NCBI GenBank assembly: GCA_902729315.2
Contig: CACVBZ020000004.1
Span: 1-36,172, forward strand
Source: Spirodela intermedia
Taxonomy: Eukaryota; Streptophyta; Magnoliopsida; Alismatales; Araceae
Length of the DNA stretch: 36,172 nt
Reading direction: 5' to 3'
Each line of letters opens with the position of its first letter. Position 1 is the first letter of the stretch. Below are positions 10,414 to 21,044 of the stretch, piece after piece. A program made the position numbers and the translations under genes. The notes below the pieces were generated by a model. The model did no database searches. It worked only from the letters and a program-made list of their open reading frames with translations, and was not told the origin of the DNA.

Positions 10414-10642
10414 ATGGCTTCCCAGCCGATGGAAATCCAACGAGCGAGTGGCGGCAGAGACAACCGCCGCAACCATCCAGCCGGAGAAGCCACCCTGCTG
10501 TCATTGGAAAAGAGGGTCTGGTTCGCCATCGGCTTGCTTACTCTTCTCACCGTAGCCTTGGTCCTGGGAACACATAGCCGGACTCTCATGTCTGGCGCAG
10601 GATTCTACGAAAGCAAATAAGGGCAGCATCAGCAAGGGGATG
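10414..10642 (+). pseudogene. FUT copy A exon 1 (membrane anchor), with in-frame stop
   Basis: Same 229-nt length and same phase-1 GTAAGT donor as exon 1 of copy B. It encodes a basic N-terminus (residues 1-34) and one transmembrane helix (about 35-52, WFAIGLLTLLTVALVLG), as expected for a type II Golgi glycosyltransferase. Codon 69 is TAA (10,618-10,620), where B reads through. The last codons before the donor also differ by small compensating indels. About 17 substitutions separate it from copy B outside the indels. As read, translation from the normal start would stop before the catalytic domain. Confidence 0.8.
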
Positions 10643-11056
10643 GTAAGTCGTTCCCGTCGTAGGCATGATCTTTCTCTTACGTCATCTCTCTCTCTCTCTT
10701 TCTCTCTGTGTCTGTGCGTTGTTTGGTCTTCACCATCCGGTGATATGACACCGAAAACCTCTTTAAACATGAGCATTCGGCAGTTTTTTGGCGTTGAGTT
10801 TATGAAAAAAATGATTAATGAAGCCGCTCCTCCACCTTCAGTACCTTTCCCAAACTCCCTGACCACGGGGGACAGAAGTACGGTTGGGGTGCAAGAAAAT
10901 TATATGCCATTTACGTAAGTTTTCTAGTCTCTATGTATGTATATTTACGATATGGAACATGAAAACAGTCAATAGAAAATTAAAGAGGTGACGCTGATTA
11001 CACGTAAAGATAGGAGAATATTCAATTTTCTTGGCTCATTTTATTTTAGCTTGCAG
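10643..11056 (+). other. Intron of FUT copy A
   Basis: Begins GTAAGT and ends TTGCAG, 414 bp, phase 1. It has a short CT tract (10,682-10,711) where copy B has about 650 bp. From the CT tract to the acceptor, A and B are almost identical (about 5 differences), which is less divergence than in either exon. A second consensus donor GTAAGT at 10,915 has no compatible reading frame. Confidence 0.75.
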
Positions 11057-12561
11057 TCGATCTCCTCTCATCCCTATCTAACTATCAGATTACGTCGGTG
11101 GTAATGTCAGGTTTCGAGGCACGAACCTCCGCTGCGGGCTCCGACGCGCTGAGAGACAAGTACCTCGACGGCCTTCTCGCCGCCGGCTTATACGAGGACT
11201 CCTGCCGGAGCAGGTACGAGGCGGTGAACTACCGCCACCTTTCCCCCTACAAACCTTCGGCTTACCTCGTGCAGAAGCTCCGCGAGTATGAGGATCGTCA
11301 CCGGAGATGTGCGCCTCACACCAACGCCTACAAAAAGATGCTGCCGCTCCTTACAGGCGGCGTCGCCGCCGGGACGGTGGAGGAGTGCAAGTACCTCCTG
11401 TGGACGCCCTTCTCAGGGGTTGGAAACAAAATAATTTCTCTCACGTCGTCGTTCCTCTACGCCCTGCTCACGGAAAGGGTCCTCCTCATCGATAGGGGAA
11501 GGGATTTCTCCAAGCTCTTTTGCGAGCCCTTCCCGGGGACTTCCTGGCTGATTCCCGAGGACTTCCCGATGAAAAACCTCTACTTCAACCGAGGGGACCC
11601 CTTGAGCTACGGCAGTCTGGTGAGAGAGAAGGGCATTGTCAATCCTCTGCCATCCTTCGTCTACGCGCACGTAGTCACCGACTTCGCGCAAGAGGACGCT
11701 CGCTTCTTCTTCGAGGAGGACCAGAGAGCCCTACGGGGAGTCCCTTGGCTTCTTGTGAGATCGGAAGTCCACTACGCGGCGGGCTTGTTCTTAAACGCCG
11801 ACTTTGAGCCAGAGCTTTCCAGGCTGTTCCTGGAGACGGAGACGGTGTTCCACCACCTCTCCCGATACCTTCTCCACCCGTCCAACAAGGCCTGGGGGAT
11901 GATCACCAGGTACTACCACACTTATTTAGCCAAGGGCAAGGAAAGGTTGGGGATACAGATCAGGATCTTCGACCATAACAATTCTCCCTTCGAGAACGTC
12001 TCGACCCAGGTCGTCAACTGCCTCATGAAGGAGAAGCTGCTGCCGGAGATAGATCGGAACGACCCCCAAGTCGTGCCCAGCAGATGGAAGATTATGGACG
12101 TTGTTGTTACGACTCTGCACTCCGGCTACCTAGACAAGATCCGAAGCATTTATTGGGAGCACCCAGCCGCCGGCGGCGTGCTCGTCAGCGTCCATCAGCC
12201 GAGCCACGAGGAATATCAGTTGCTGGACGACGAGAGCCACGACATGAAGGCGTGGGCGGAGATGAACCTGCTAAGTTTTTCCGACGTTCTGGTGACTAGC
12301 GCCTGGTCGACCTTTGGCTACGTTGGGCAGGGCCTCGGGGGTTTAAAGCCGTGGATTCTCCTCCGACCGAAGAGCCCAGGCCTGCAGGAGCCCTCTTGCG
12401 TCAGGGATATCTCGATGGAGCCGTGCTTTCACCTGCCGCCGGCGTATCTGTGTGAGCAGAAGATGGACGGCAACAGGGGCAAGGTGGCGCCGTACGTCAC
12501 CTATTGCGTCGATGTCGAGGGTGGACTCAAGGTACTTGCCAGGAATAGTGAAGTCCAGTAG
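11057..12561 (+). CDS. FUT: FUT copy A exon 2: GT37 galactoside 2-alpha-L-fucosyltransferase catalytic domain
   Basis: Uninterrupted catalytic exon of 501 codons that follows the exon 1 phase exactly. GT37 enzymes transfer fucose from GDP-fucose to galactose of xyloglucan side chains (or arabinogalactan) in the Golgi. The exon shows the domain start KYLDGLL, YKPSAYLVQKLR, WTPFSGVGNKIISL, the donor-site motif LGIQIRIF and SAWSTFGYVGQGLGGLKPW. Compared with copy B it departs from the family at two conserved places: SGVGN for SGLGN, and RLFLETE for RLFPETE. If exon 1's stop is real, only a start at the internal ATG (11,104) could yield this domain, without a membrane anchor. It is either a recent pseudogene or a soluble variant. 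About 98% identical to copy B. Confidence 0.85.
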
Positions 12562-13417
12562 GAGAGACAAACGTGACGGCCGACGACGATCAAGAGAAGC
12601 TATTTAATGATTCTTTCCTCTCCCCCTGAAGGAAAAAGGACACGTCTGATTGTGAACGTAGGAATATTCTCTGAACTACATATATCTATCTCGTGTGTGA
12701 TCGCTCAGCTCTTTTTCCCTTTCTATTTTACTGTTTTTCCCTCTCCATCTCTCATGGGTGTATGCTGCATTATCCTTGACTGTTGAAGAAGGGGAATGAG
12801 GACGATTGTTCCCAACAAAAGCCTATTTTAAACTCACCCATTCACAAAAATAGGTTTATGAGTTGAAGAAAACATTGAAAATAAGCGCCATGATGTGAGA
12901 AAGAAAACAAGTTCATGTGAGTAAGTGGGAGAGAAAGAAAGAGGGAAAGAGAGAGAGGATACGAAGAGTGAGAAGGAAGACGGCAGCTTGGCCTTATTTT
13001 GTAACGCCTGTACAGACAACTTGTTCCTTCTTTACTCTCCAGTTTCGTTAAAGCCCCCGATTTGGCCCGACAGCTTATTTAGTCCTTAGAGATCCAGTAG
13101 GGATAAGAATTCAAAGATATCAGATGTAGGAAAAAGCTGGCGCTAATATAAATTGAAAAAATTATTAAAAAAATATTTCGAAATATTATGCCCATGTGGA
13201 TAATCATGATCTCATTCTTCTATCAGCCAAAGTGGGTGGGACTATTCCCACGCAGCTATTTACAAACGCTAACAATATTCTCTTGACTTTCCGTGAAGAC
13301 CAAGTCTAGCCTAGGCCCACTCGTGTTCTACAAATTGCGATGCACTTGAGGGCCCAGTAATAAGTCAAGAAAAGAGACTTCAAATGAACCCCTTGGAATC
13401 CCAGTCCTAAATATTGA

Positions 13418-13474
<57 letters not shown>

Positions 13475-13685
13475 CAGTGTTCCGGGTGGATCATTTTAAA
13501 GACTAGAGAGTACCTTATTATGTTCTAATAATATTTTTCTTCGTTGGTAAAATTTCAATGCCAGAGTTTGAAGAATATGTGGCTCACTTGTTCTTTCTAC
13601 TCTGGGCTTACCAGTCCCCTAGGACATAATTTGTTGACATTCATGTTTATAATTTTTTTTACGTTGAATACTTGGTCAGGGGTCG
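12562..13685. other. 3' flank of FUT copy A
   Basis: No coding sequence. Nearly identical to the copy B flank for the first 60-90 bp, then about 92% and falling to about 85%. Contains a (GA)n microsatellite at 13,427-13,472 that is also present in B at 26,108-26,152. No clear AATAAA polyadenylation signal was identified. Confidence 0.6.
13427..13472. repeat. (GA)n microsatellite downstream of FUT copy A
   Basis: Pure GA run of about 45 bp, at the same place as the GA run after copy B. Confidence 0.95.
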
Positions 13686-13689
13686 TCTC

Positions 13690-14105
13690 AAGAAATGAAG
13701 CTTTTAAAAAGAACTCTCTAAGTGGGAGTGTTGCCACCGGATCTCATAAGAATTCGGGAGTTAAGCGTGCTCGGGCTAGAGCCAGAGCAGTTTTCTGGCA
13801 AGTATTACGACCCCTTTCCAAGAGAGAATCCTTCTTCCACCTTTGCCCCCAGCATGATATCGTTTTGAAACTCTCAGGCCAGAATAGTACACTAGGATTC
13901 ATCCTAAGAATGGGCTAGGCCTACGTACCCATCTCCCACCCCCGGAAGGATAAAATGTCCTTGCAAGCCAGAACAATACCAGGATGGGTAACTCAGCTGG
14001 GAATGGGCTAGGCCTCAGGGCGCAGCACACGAGCCAGAGCAGTACCATGGCGGGTGACCGCATTGGGAGATGCTAGGCCCGAGCGACCCTAAGGGGGAAA
14101 AAAAA
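13690..14105. mobile_element. Unit A-specific insertion made of 5S rRNA-derived pieces
   Basis: At 13,733-13,790 the sequence follows plant 5S rRNA from about position 28, including the Pol III A box AGTTAAGCGTGCTCGGGC. Three further partial copies of the 5S 3' half lie at about 13,876-13,918, 13,967-14,008 and 14,031-14,073. Two of these retain a recognisable C-box block (AGGATGGGTAAC and TGGCGGGTGACC), while the 13,876 copy has a degraded one. Each is followed by GCTAGGCC. Unit B lacks the whole block (junction about 26,370). A relic of a 5S-carrying retroelement such as Cassandra, or a 5S pseudogene cluster, would both fit. Confidence 0.65.
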
Positions 14106-14460
14106 AGGGGGCTAATATGTCTTTTTAGATTTTTTTTATTAGGTTCCTAGGAAAATAAAAAGAAGGTTTGGAGACCTTGGTTCTTGAATAAGTTACATGG
14201 GCCCCTTTGCCTATCTATAGCCACTATTCAAGGGCTTCCATTCTTGGATACAAATGATATCATCTCAAGATTTCTTACTACCTTTGAATCCACGATTTCA
14301 ATTGTTCCCTAAACATATTAAAAGTTCTACGGAACCAAACATGTAATATTCATGATTCCAGCAGAGGGCCATGCTTGCGATGCGGCAAGTCCAAAAACCT
14401 CGGCATTGGTTGCTCCCCACCCCTCTTCCTCTCTCTCTCACACACTCTCTCTCCCTCTGC
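14106..14460. other. End of unit A and A/B junction
   Basis: About 160 bp (14,180-14,340) is absent from B, where the flanks join directly. The marker AGCAGAGGGCCATG (about 14,360) occurs again at about 26,464, just before the B/C junction. A CT run at about 14,410-14,460 leads into unit B, like the CT run before unit A. Confidence 0.6.
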
Positions 14461-15054
14461 CCTGGCCCCCTTCAAGGTCCGGTAGGGACGAGCAGCAGGA
14501 CAAGGGGAGGGAGAGCCGGTGAGGGTACCCTAATTGTTGGTCTCTCACATTTATATTTACATTGAGCAGAGAAGACCACCCAAATGTTGAGTTCCCTGCT
14601 AATTATTGATTAAATGTTATATTAACTATACTTGTCATGACGAATGATCATGAAAAAACTACATAATAGGAGAATAGTTGATGGGTTTTGGATTGTCTTA
14701 CAAATGCACAAATTGGTCTCAAATAAGATGGGGTATGTTAGTTGGGTTGATCAAGCTTGGTTGAGGATTTTCTTGAAGTAGAGATCCTTTTTTTTTTAAA
14801 TCCAGCATTCAGTAGGGCAGATTTTGATGGCAGTCCAATGGATGTAGTGGTGTGAGGAAGGTTTCTTAACTAGGCAATAAAAAAATAGGAAAAATAGAAA
14901 TTATGTCAATCTAGAGTTTCTACTTGTTAAGAGTCATTTCAATGAATAAAAGAAAGAATGCCATTAATACCACCACAAAACATGAATTTTAAATGTGTTA
15001 CACACTTAAGTATAGATGTCCAAAATATCAAAGTCAATAAGATGAAAATGGGAA

Positions 15055-17837
15055 TATTGAGCACAAAGAAAAAACACTAAGAAATGATACGGCAACATTC
15101 ATATGGTTCTAAGAAATATCTCTACATTCAAGAAGAGAGTTAGACATATTTCTTTCATGGAAAAACGAGTAAAAAGAAACTTTGGAAAAATGTCTAGACC
15201 TCTTTCATTGACTTGATGTTGAATGCCTTCTTCTTCAGATAGAAGAAAGACCAAAAAAACAAGGAGTGCAACACTGCCTTTTTATCCTCTCACCAATCCC
15301 AACTTTTTTCACATCCTCACCATGTCTCACTACTCTCCAAAACTCACACATCATCTTTCATGCCCCTCCCCTTTAAATATAAGAAGAGAAGAGAGGTGAA
15401 GTCAATAGGGAGAGAGGAAGAGAAGTTAAAAGAGAAGAGAATATCTTGTCACAAATGTGGGTATGTTTTACTAGATGAGGGTTTGTTATAACAAATTTGT
15501 TCTCTCTTGTGTCATTTAACATCTCACTATTCTGACTAGTTAATGATAACATTCTTCACTTTGACTCAATCAAACAAGTTAATAAAATTACAAATAAATA
15601 AATAATTTTAAACATGACTAACCCCTCTTTTTGGGACCTTTGTGTCTCAAAGAGAGGTCACCATATCAATATAAATAATAGTATCTTAAGTAGGAACCTT
15701 CACAAGTTATATGATGTCACTTGAGATAAATTCATATATGAAATGGAACATCAATATATTGTATCATTGATTGATAAATCATATATTTTACAAAAGATAT
15801 TACACTTTTGACTATCCAATGTATAGATAGAACGTCTTGATTGATGTCAAGTTTCTTTGTGACAATGTACCTAGCTTTTGTAGTTCAAAGTGTGACTATG
15901 TCTTGATTAATGTGATGTACATTGACTTCCAACTTAAAAGACCACCAAGAGTAAATATATATCTTGTTGTAGTTCTATTATTGAGATTGCTTACATAATT
16001 TAAGTCAATCTAGCAAGTAAGAACATTATATTTTCTTTCTTGAAATAGGTTCATATCTAATCTATCTTTAAGATAACACAAAACCTACTTTATTACATTT
16101 TAATATCATTTTAACTCTAATTATCTGTATTAAATAAATTAGAATACATACCATGATATTTATTAGACAACCAACCTCATTTACATTAATACATTAAACA
16201 TATCTCATTGTTCTTTATTTGATTTCTCACACAATTACAAAGATAATATGAACAATATGAGCTTGAGGTATACGAATATTGAATTTGGTTAATACCTTCT
16301 CAATGCACTCTGTTTCACTGATTCTTTTCAATCTCCTTATCTAATATCTTATTATCATTAAGGTTTTTCATTTATAATTATAAATCATGTTTTTTTCCAG
16401 CTTTGTGATGCCATCTATAGATTTGCATACAATCAATATGTCATATACAGCATGGGTAAAATAATATAACCATTATTAACAAAGTAGAAATATACACAAT
16501 TATTATTGAAGATGTTGAGTTATGAATTAACTCTGATAATATTTTAGACATTATCATGAAACCATGAAACCATGAAATTGATAATATGAGATGTAAATTT
16601 AGTAAGAGATATATGTATTAGATGAGATTAAAGAGTCTTAGATTATTTCAGCAATGAACTAAAGTCTAAACCATAAGAGATATCTTATATTACTTCAAAT
16701 TCTCACTATAGACAGTAACTATTAGACTGTGTATAAAGATAACAAACAATCTGTGTGAAGTAATATGTCATAATCTTACATGTAAGTTTTAGTATTTGAA
16801 ATTTCTATGCCTTCACTTATATGAGAATATGAATAACTAACACAAATGTATTTATATTAGTCAAATCAAATAAATGTAGAAGAAAATGATCAAAAAGTTG
16901 ATTTTTTATTGATTTTACAAGATTATTGATTTAACATGTTCACGTAGATGTACAATAATCAAGTAACATGGTCCTTTTTAATACCAAAACTTGTATCTCA
17001 AAGAATATCTTGTAGATATAGGTGATGAAACTAGTCAATGAAAATTGGATCTGAAAATAATCTAAGCTGAAAAAGTTTCATTAAAAAAATTCAAAGTATT
17101 AATAGAGTAATGATTTTTAAAATTGTTATAGTTAGTTTTTTATATTTTCCAATGTCTGCATATGACCCACTAAGGCCTGCTTTAATTAAACCATTTGACT
17201 TGATAAGGGTCAAAAGAGGATAGTCAACTTGCCTCATAAAGAGGACATTTTACCCAAATGAGGCCAAGGAGAAAATATATGATTTTCATGTGACAGATAC
17301 CACAACAAACATTCTTCCTTTCTATCAACTCTTCTCATGTATTCAAGATCTAAGGGCAAGGTTTTATTGTTTTAAGACAGTTCTAAATACCATTATAAGT
17401 AAAAGTGCTTTCTCCCTAAGCCCAATATTTTATAGGTTCTCATCAACTCTTAGTATACAAAATGACATTTGACGGTAGTGATAATTTTGTTTAAGTTCTT
17501 CATTTCTTTATTTTGATTTTTACTATGTGGACTGATTAAGACACATGTGATGTGTTGTCAACATAGTCACATAGGATATTGAGGCACCTATGGTGTGCCT
17601 TCAATGAGAAGATGTAGGTTATGAATTTTAAGATTAGGATTAAAAGTTGAGGGGTTATAAGTTTCTTGAGCTTAGAAATATAAGATCAAGGGTATTATGG
17701 TGCTAAAATAGTGAAATTGACATAGAGTCCATGAAAGTAATTATAAATTACAGGAGTTTGGTCAAACCACTCTAAAATATGTACATAATCAACTATTGAT
17801 TTTTTTCACTTTATAAAAATATTAAGTAATATATTTA
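15055..17837 (-). mobile_element. Old copia element, left part (unit B)
   Basis: Orthologue of about 2,441-5,250 in unit A. It has the 3' LTR (15,055-15,493, ending in the same TGTTATAACA), a degraded RNase H region (about 15,930-16,005), and AT-rich internal sequence. The RT part found in A and C is missing, replaced by the younger copia insertion. Small ORFs such as 17,290-17,472 show no family features. Confidence 0.6.
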
Positions 17838-17981
17838 TGTTTCGATAAAGGGTATATCTCATATAGGAGGCCTCTACCCTCTATATATAGGGAGAGGTCA
17901 TACACGTGAGGGAGAGAGAGAGAGATACAACTAGGCCCATTAGGTCCATTAGGCCCATTAGGCTCTTAGGGCCCACTCACA
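17838..17981 (-). mobile_element. Short (144 bp) copia 3' LTR
   Basis: On the minus strand it starts TGTGAGTGGGCCC and ends in ACA just before the AT-rich flank. It contains a TATATATAG box inside an inverted repeat (CCTCTA...TAGGGAGAGG) and a run of short GGCCCATTAG-type repeats at about 17,935-17,970. The adjacent polypurine tract confirms orientation. It is short for a plant copia LTR. Confidence 0.65.
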
Positions 17982-18167
17982 CTCCCCCTCAAGCTACAGA
18001 ATAGATGTCAAGCATTTCTAACATGTTACATATAGTATCATAAGATATCTCACTCAAACTCTTTTTGAAGATATTAACTAGTTATTTCAAGAATACAACA
18101 TGTGATGTTTTGTTAGGTCTCTATAGAAGAAGACATTGGAGATGTCAAGTTGTGTGAGTGCCCACCC

Positions 18168-18377
18168 TTAGGTTGGAGTTAGGAAGAACAAGATGCAGAT
18201 AGAGTTGAGGTGAATAGTTAGAGAAAAGGTTTCTTGGTAGTCAACACCATATGCCTTAGAGAAGTCCGGAGCCACTAGGCTCACTTTGTGTCGACTGATA
18301 GTATCCCTTAGAAAGCATTTGTGTGTAAACACCCACTTACACATGACAATGTTGGCATCTTTGAGATGAGTAATCAA
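18168..18377 (-). pseudogene. Copia reverse transcriptase N-terminal fragment
   Basis: The minus-strand frame reads CKWVFTHKC, then RHKVSLVAPDFSKAYGVDYQETFS and LNSICILF. This corresponds closely to the copia RT start (CKWVFKxK, RYKARLVAKGF, YGVDYxETFSPV, IRxLL). Stops and substitutions (for example APDF for AKGF) show it is dead. It retains more of this region than the older copia in A. Confidence 0.85.
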
Positions 18378-18525
18378 CTTTCATATTTTGTGTGTGAGTA
18401 AGACATTGTACTCTAAGTTTATGACTGCCTTTCACTTAAGTACTTATATAGCTTCCAAATATGTATTCACTATTGACTTAGAGGTAATTATTAAGGAAAA
18501 GGTGCAAAATGTAAGGTAAAATTAG

Positions 18526-19102
18526 TTATAAAAATAAAGTGAAAAATAGGGTGACATGCACAAATTTAAGTACCTTTCGAAGAGTGATTAGTAGATAAAA
18601 GTTAGAGTTAGGTGATGATGACAAACTTAAGGATAGAGTTGAGGCCAAAAGTGGTGAAAACAATGAATATACATTTGGTGATTCAATGGGTGTTGAGTGT
18701 AGTAACTCCTCCAAGGGGGGGTAGAGGTAAATGAAGTGATGGTGAAGGTGAGAGAGGTGTGGGGGTGATGGAAGTCAATGAGGATGAAAATAATGAAGTG
18801 AGACTTTTTTCCTCAAGGCCAAAGAAAGAAGTCAATTGAGTAGGTAGGTGGTTGTGAAAACAACAACATACCATAGATAGTGGGTGACTCCCATCTCTAT
18901 CATAAGTGTTTGGGGTCACATTGAGAACTAGGTATAATGGTCTTGGAATGAACTTTGAATAAACTTGAGAGCATTGTCCATTCAAAGGATTTTTAGAGTC
19001 AATAAGTATTGAGTAGTAATTTTTTAAAGGAACTATCAAATAATCAAAAGTACCTTGGGTGATCTTTGAGGAGATAGACCTATGAGATGTAGAAATAATC
19101 AT
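18526..19102 (-). pseudogene. Degraded copia integrase/linker region
   Basis: Two overlapping open stretches (18,526-18,714 and 18,683-19,102) cover the span between integrase core and RT. A weak linker-like, Ser/Pro/Thr-rich composition (about 18,690-18,790) is the only feature; no catalytic residues are recognisable. The span fits by position alone. Confidence 0.4.
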
Positions 19103-19502
19103 TCACAAAATGATGATGTAGTAGTGGCCAAAGAGAGAGGTTATATAAGAGGGACCCCACACATTGTAGTGAACTAAGTCAAAAGATTCTAGGATTTTAA
19201 CAAAACTAGATGTTTGTAGGCAACTGAAGGTGCTTACTCAACTGACTGATTCATACAAAAGATGAGAGATTGAAATCCAAGGAAGAGAGCTTGCTAGAGT
19301 TTGGAGAGTGTGGGATGGCCAAGTCTTTAATGTCAAATGATGTAAGAGTCAATGTGAGTCGCAATAGAGGTAAGTCCTGTGGAAGATGATCGAGAATGAG
19401 CTTGTAGATGTCATGCTCATTCTCACAGCCCAAATCCATCCTGTTCCCCATCCTTAAGTCCTGATATGTACAATGAAAAGGAAAGAAGGTTACTACGTAC
19501 AA
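19100..19502 (-). pseudogene. Copia GAG-pre-integrase and integrase core fragments
   Basis: The minus-strand frame (19,502-19,251) has YQDLRMGNRMDLGCENEHDIYKL, matching the DLxTGxxIGxGxxxxGLYxL start of the GAG-pre-integrase domain. Further left, after a stop, the segment SFDLVHYNVWGPS matches the integrase core start (FxLVHSDVWGPS). Internal deletion has removed the zinc-binding region. Confidence 0.7.
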
Positions 19503-20560
19503 AATAGCTCTCAGAATTCTCTACAATTGACACATATCTTCTCCCATGCCCCTTCCCTCTAAGTAGAGGAAGAGGTGGGAGGGGAAAACGAAAAGGAGAG
19601 ATGTTACAATGGATGGGAATCCATTATAAGGGATGTGGGTACATTTTAACAGATTAGGATCCGTTATAACGCTCTCTTGGTTTGATGTTACAACCCACTA
19701 ATTTGACTAGTCACTAAATAACAAACCTTAGTGTGTCATAAGAGCTGCACGCCCAGCATTGGAATGACAACACAAGGGGGAGGTTACTGTTCTGCAGTTG
19801 CTTCTAGCAGCCAGCCATCAACAGTGAGCAGAGGCAGTTCATTTGAAATGGGGCTAGGTGGGGATCATTGACATGTCTAGGAGATGAAGTGATGATAAAG
19901 TTTCCAACAAATAATCGTGCTGATTGTCAAAATTATGTCCCTAACTATCTAGGTATTGTAGAATCTCTTCACCAAGAATGGCACTCCATATTTGTTACTA
20001 TGACCCTAAACTTGCATTTATACAAGTATGCTACTCATTAGGACACGGTTTTGACCTAGAAGCGTTGATAACCCTGACAGCAGACTAGGGTTACCGCTGG
20101 ATCACAGACAGCACGTCGCAACTGTCATGAAGAAACCCAGTGGTTGGATTCCGCATGAACACGGAAGAGTCGTACAGAGCAAACACCCAATTATAAAACA
20201 AGGTCGACCTCCTTACAGACGGCCAATTTATTTCGAGTTCAGTGGCCCATTAACTTCAACGTTAATATCGTTAATTCTTCGTCAGTTCTCTTATTTTTAG
20301 GTCACATCAATTCTTTTTAAAAGACAAATTGACAGATACGATTACTTTGGATTTCACGCCCCTTCTCTAGAGATCTAACCTACAACTTTTCCTCTTCACC
20401 CGATAACTTTTAACCAGACCTCAGAGAGAGGAAAATATACGAAAATTCCGACTCTATTTTTCCCCATATTTTGAATCCATCTACAAAGTGTCACTAGCCT
20501 GACCCACGAACTTAATGAATGCATCCGAAAATTGGAAACAAATTCGAAGCATTATCTCTC
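19503..20560. other. Conserved non-coding block of unit B
   Basis: Begins with the old LTR-like block (about 19,503-19,740, including a promoter-like CCCTCTAAGTAGAGG) and then matches 7,071-7,660 of unit A, with about 300 bp that A has lost. Part of it (about 20,020-20,560) is found inverted in unit C. No coding signal. Confidence 0.55.
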
Positions 20561-20694
20561 CTCAAACAACCCTAGAGTTCCTTGTTCTCTCCCATAGAAG
20601 TGAGCCACATTGAATCATGCGTCCCAATGAACCGGGCTTTGGTGATGGGATGGGGCCGTGGTGCAAGGCGATCGACTCCATCTTCAGCGAAGGA

Positions 20695-21044
20695 TGATGA
20701 CGACCGCCAACCTCCTCGGCTCCATCTTCAGCGGGTACTTGACTTTTACCCCGGCTGTCGTCGACGGTTCCTACACAAAATGCCTCTTCCGTTCGTCCTC
20801 CCGCCACCAAGTTCACCATACGGGGGCCGGGTCCGATGGTGACAACTGCCGTTTCCAGAAAGCAGCCGCCGAAGGCCCTCAACTGCCATCCTCCTCGGCC
20901 TTCACATTGAATGTCCGGACCGAGACCAAGACTGCGACGGCAGACGCGGCAACGGCGGCGTCGGCAGAAATCTCTTCCCTATCTGCCGAGCCAGACAAGC
21001 AAGCAAGCAGCGTATGCCAGCGTTTGGTATTGCATATCGCCTGA
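20695..21044 (+). CDS. Unknown conserved reading frame (RTETK frame), unit B copy
   Basis: An open frame of about 115 codons, rich in Ala/Ser, continues to a stop at 21,042. Distinct segments are NLLGSIFSGYLTF, FRSSSRHQVHH and NVRTETKTATADAA. The inverted copy in unit C keeps the same frame over the matching stretch with about two thirds identity, while unit A is frameshifted. No signal peptide, membrane segment or known domain is seen. It may be an exon fragment of a duplicated gene. Probably non-functional; the frame conservation is the only support. Confidence 0.35.

Larger units (their letters stand above)
1890..14460. repeat. Tandem segmental duplication, unit A
   Basis: The sequence from about 1,890 onward reappears in the same order from about 14,461 (unit B) and, in part, from about 26,526 (unit C). 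The shared opening marker AGGGACGAGCAGCAGGACAA occurs at about 1917, 14485 and 26530. Unit A is about 12.57 kb. Compared with B it has extra segments at about 7,863-8,905, 9,784-10,115, 13,690-14,105 and 14,180-14,340. It lacks B's copia insertion and most of B's long intronic CT tract. Non-coding identity to B is around 80-88% by eye, so the duplication is old. Confidence 0.85.
17838..19500 (-). mobile_element. Second, unit B-specific Ty1/copia element, 5'-truncated
   Basis: A 3' LTR of 144 bp (17,838-17,981) is followed on the element's strand by a polypurine tract (TTGAGGGGGAG, 17,982-17,993). Going right come an RT fragment (18,168-18,377), an integrase core fragment (about 19,100-19,200) and a GAG-pre-integrase fragment (about 19,251-19,470). 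The 5' LTR, gag and protease are absent. The right edge abuts the old LTR block at about 19,500. About 1.6 kb of the unit present in A (5,250-6,860) is missing here, so a deletion accompanied or followed insertion. Confidence 0.75.

Noticed and set aside
10640-10918. 92-codon plus-strand ORF across the FUT-A intron
   Set aside because: Its start is intronic, it does not share the exon 1 frame, and neither the acceptor at 11,056 nor the alternative AGs give a matching phase. Similarity between copies is explained by conversion.
11413-12570. Antisense and out-of-frame ORFs within FUT exon 2 (also in copy B)
   Set aside because: Shadows of a GC-rich coding exon; they show the same substitutions as the sense gene with no independent constraint.
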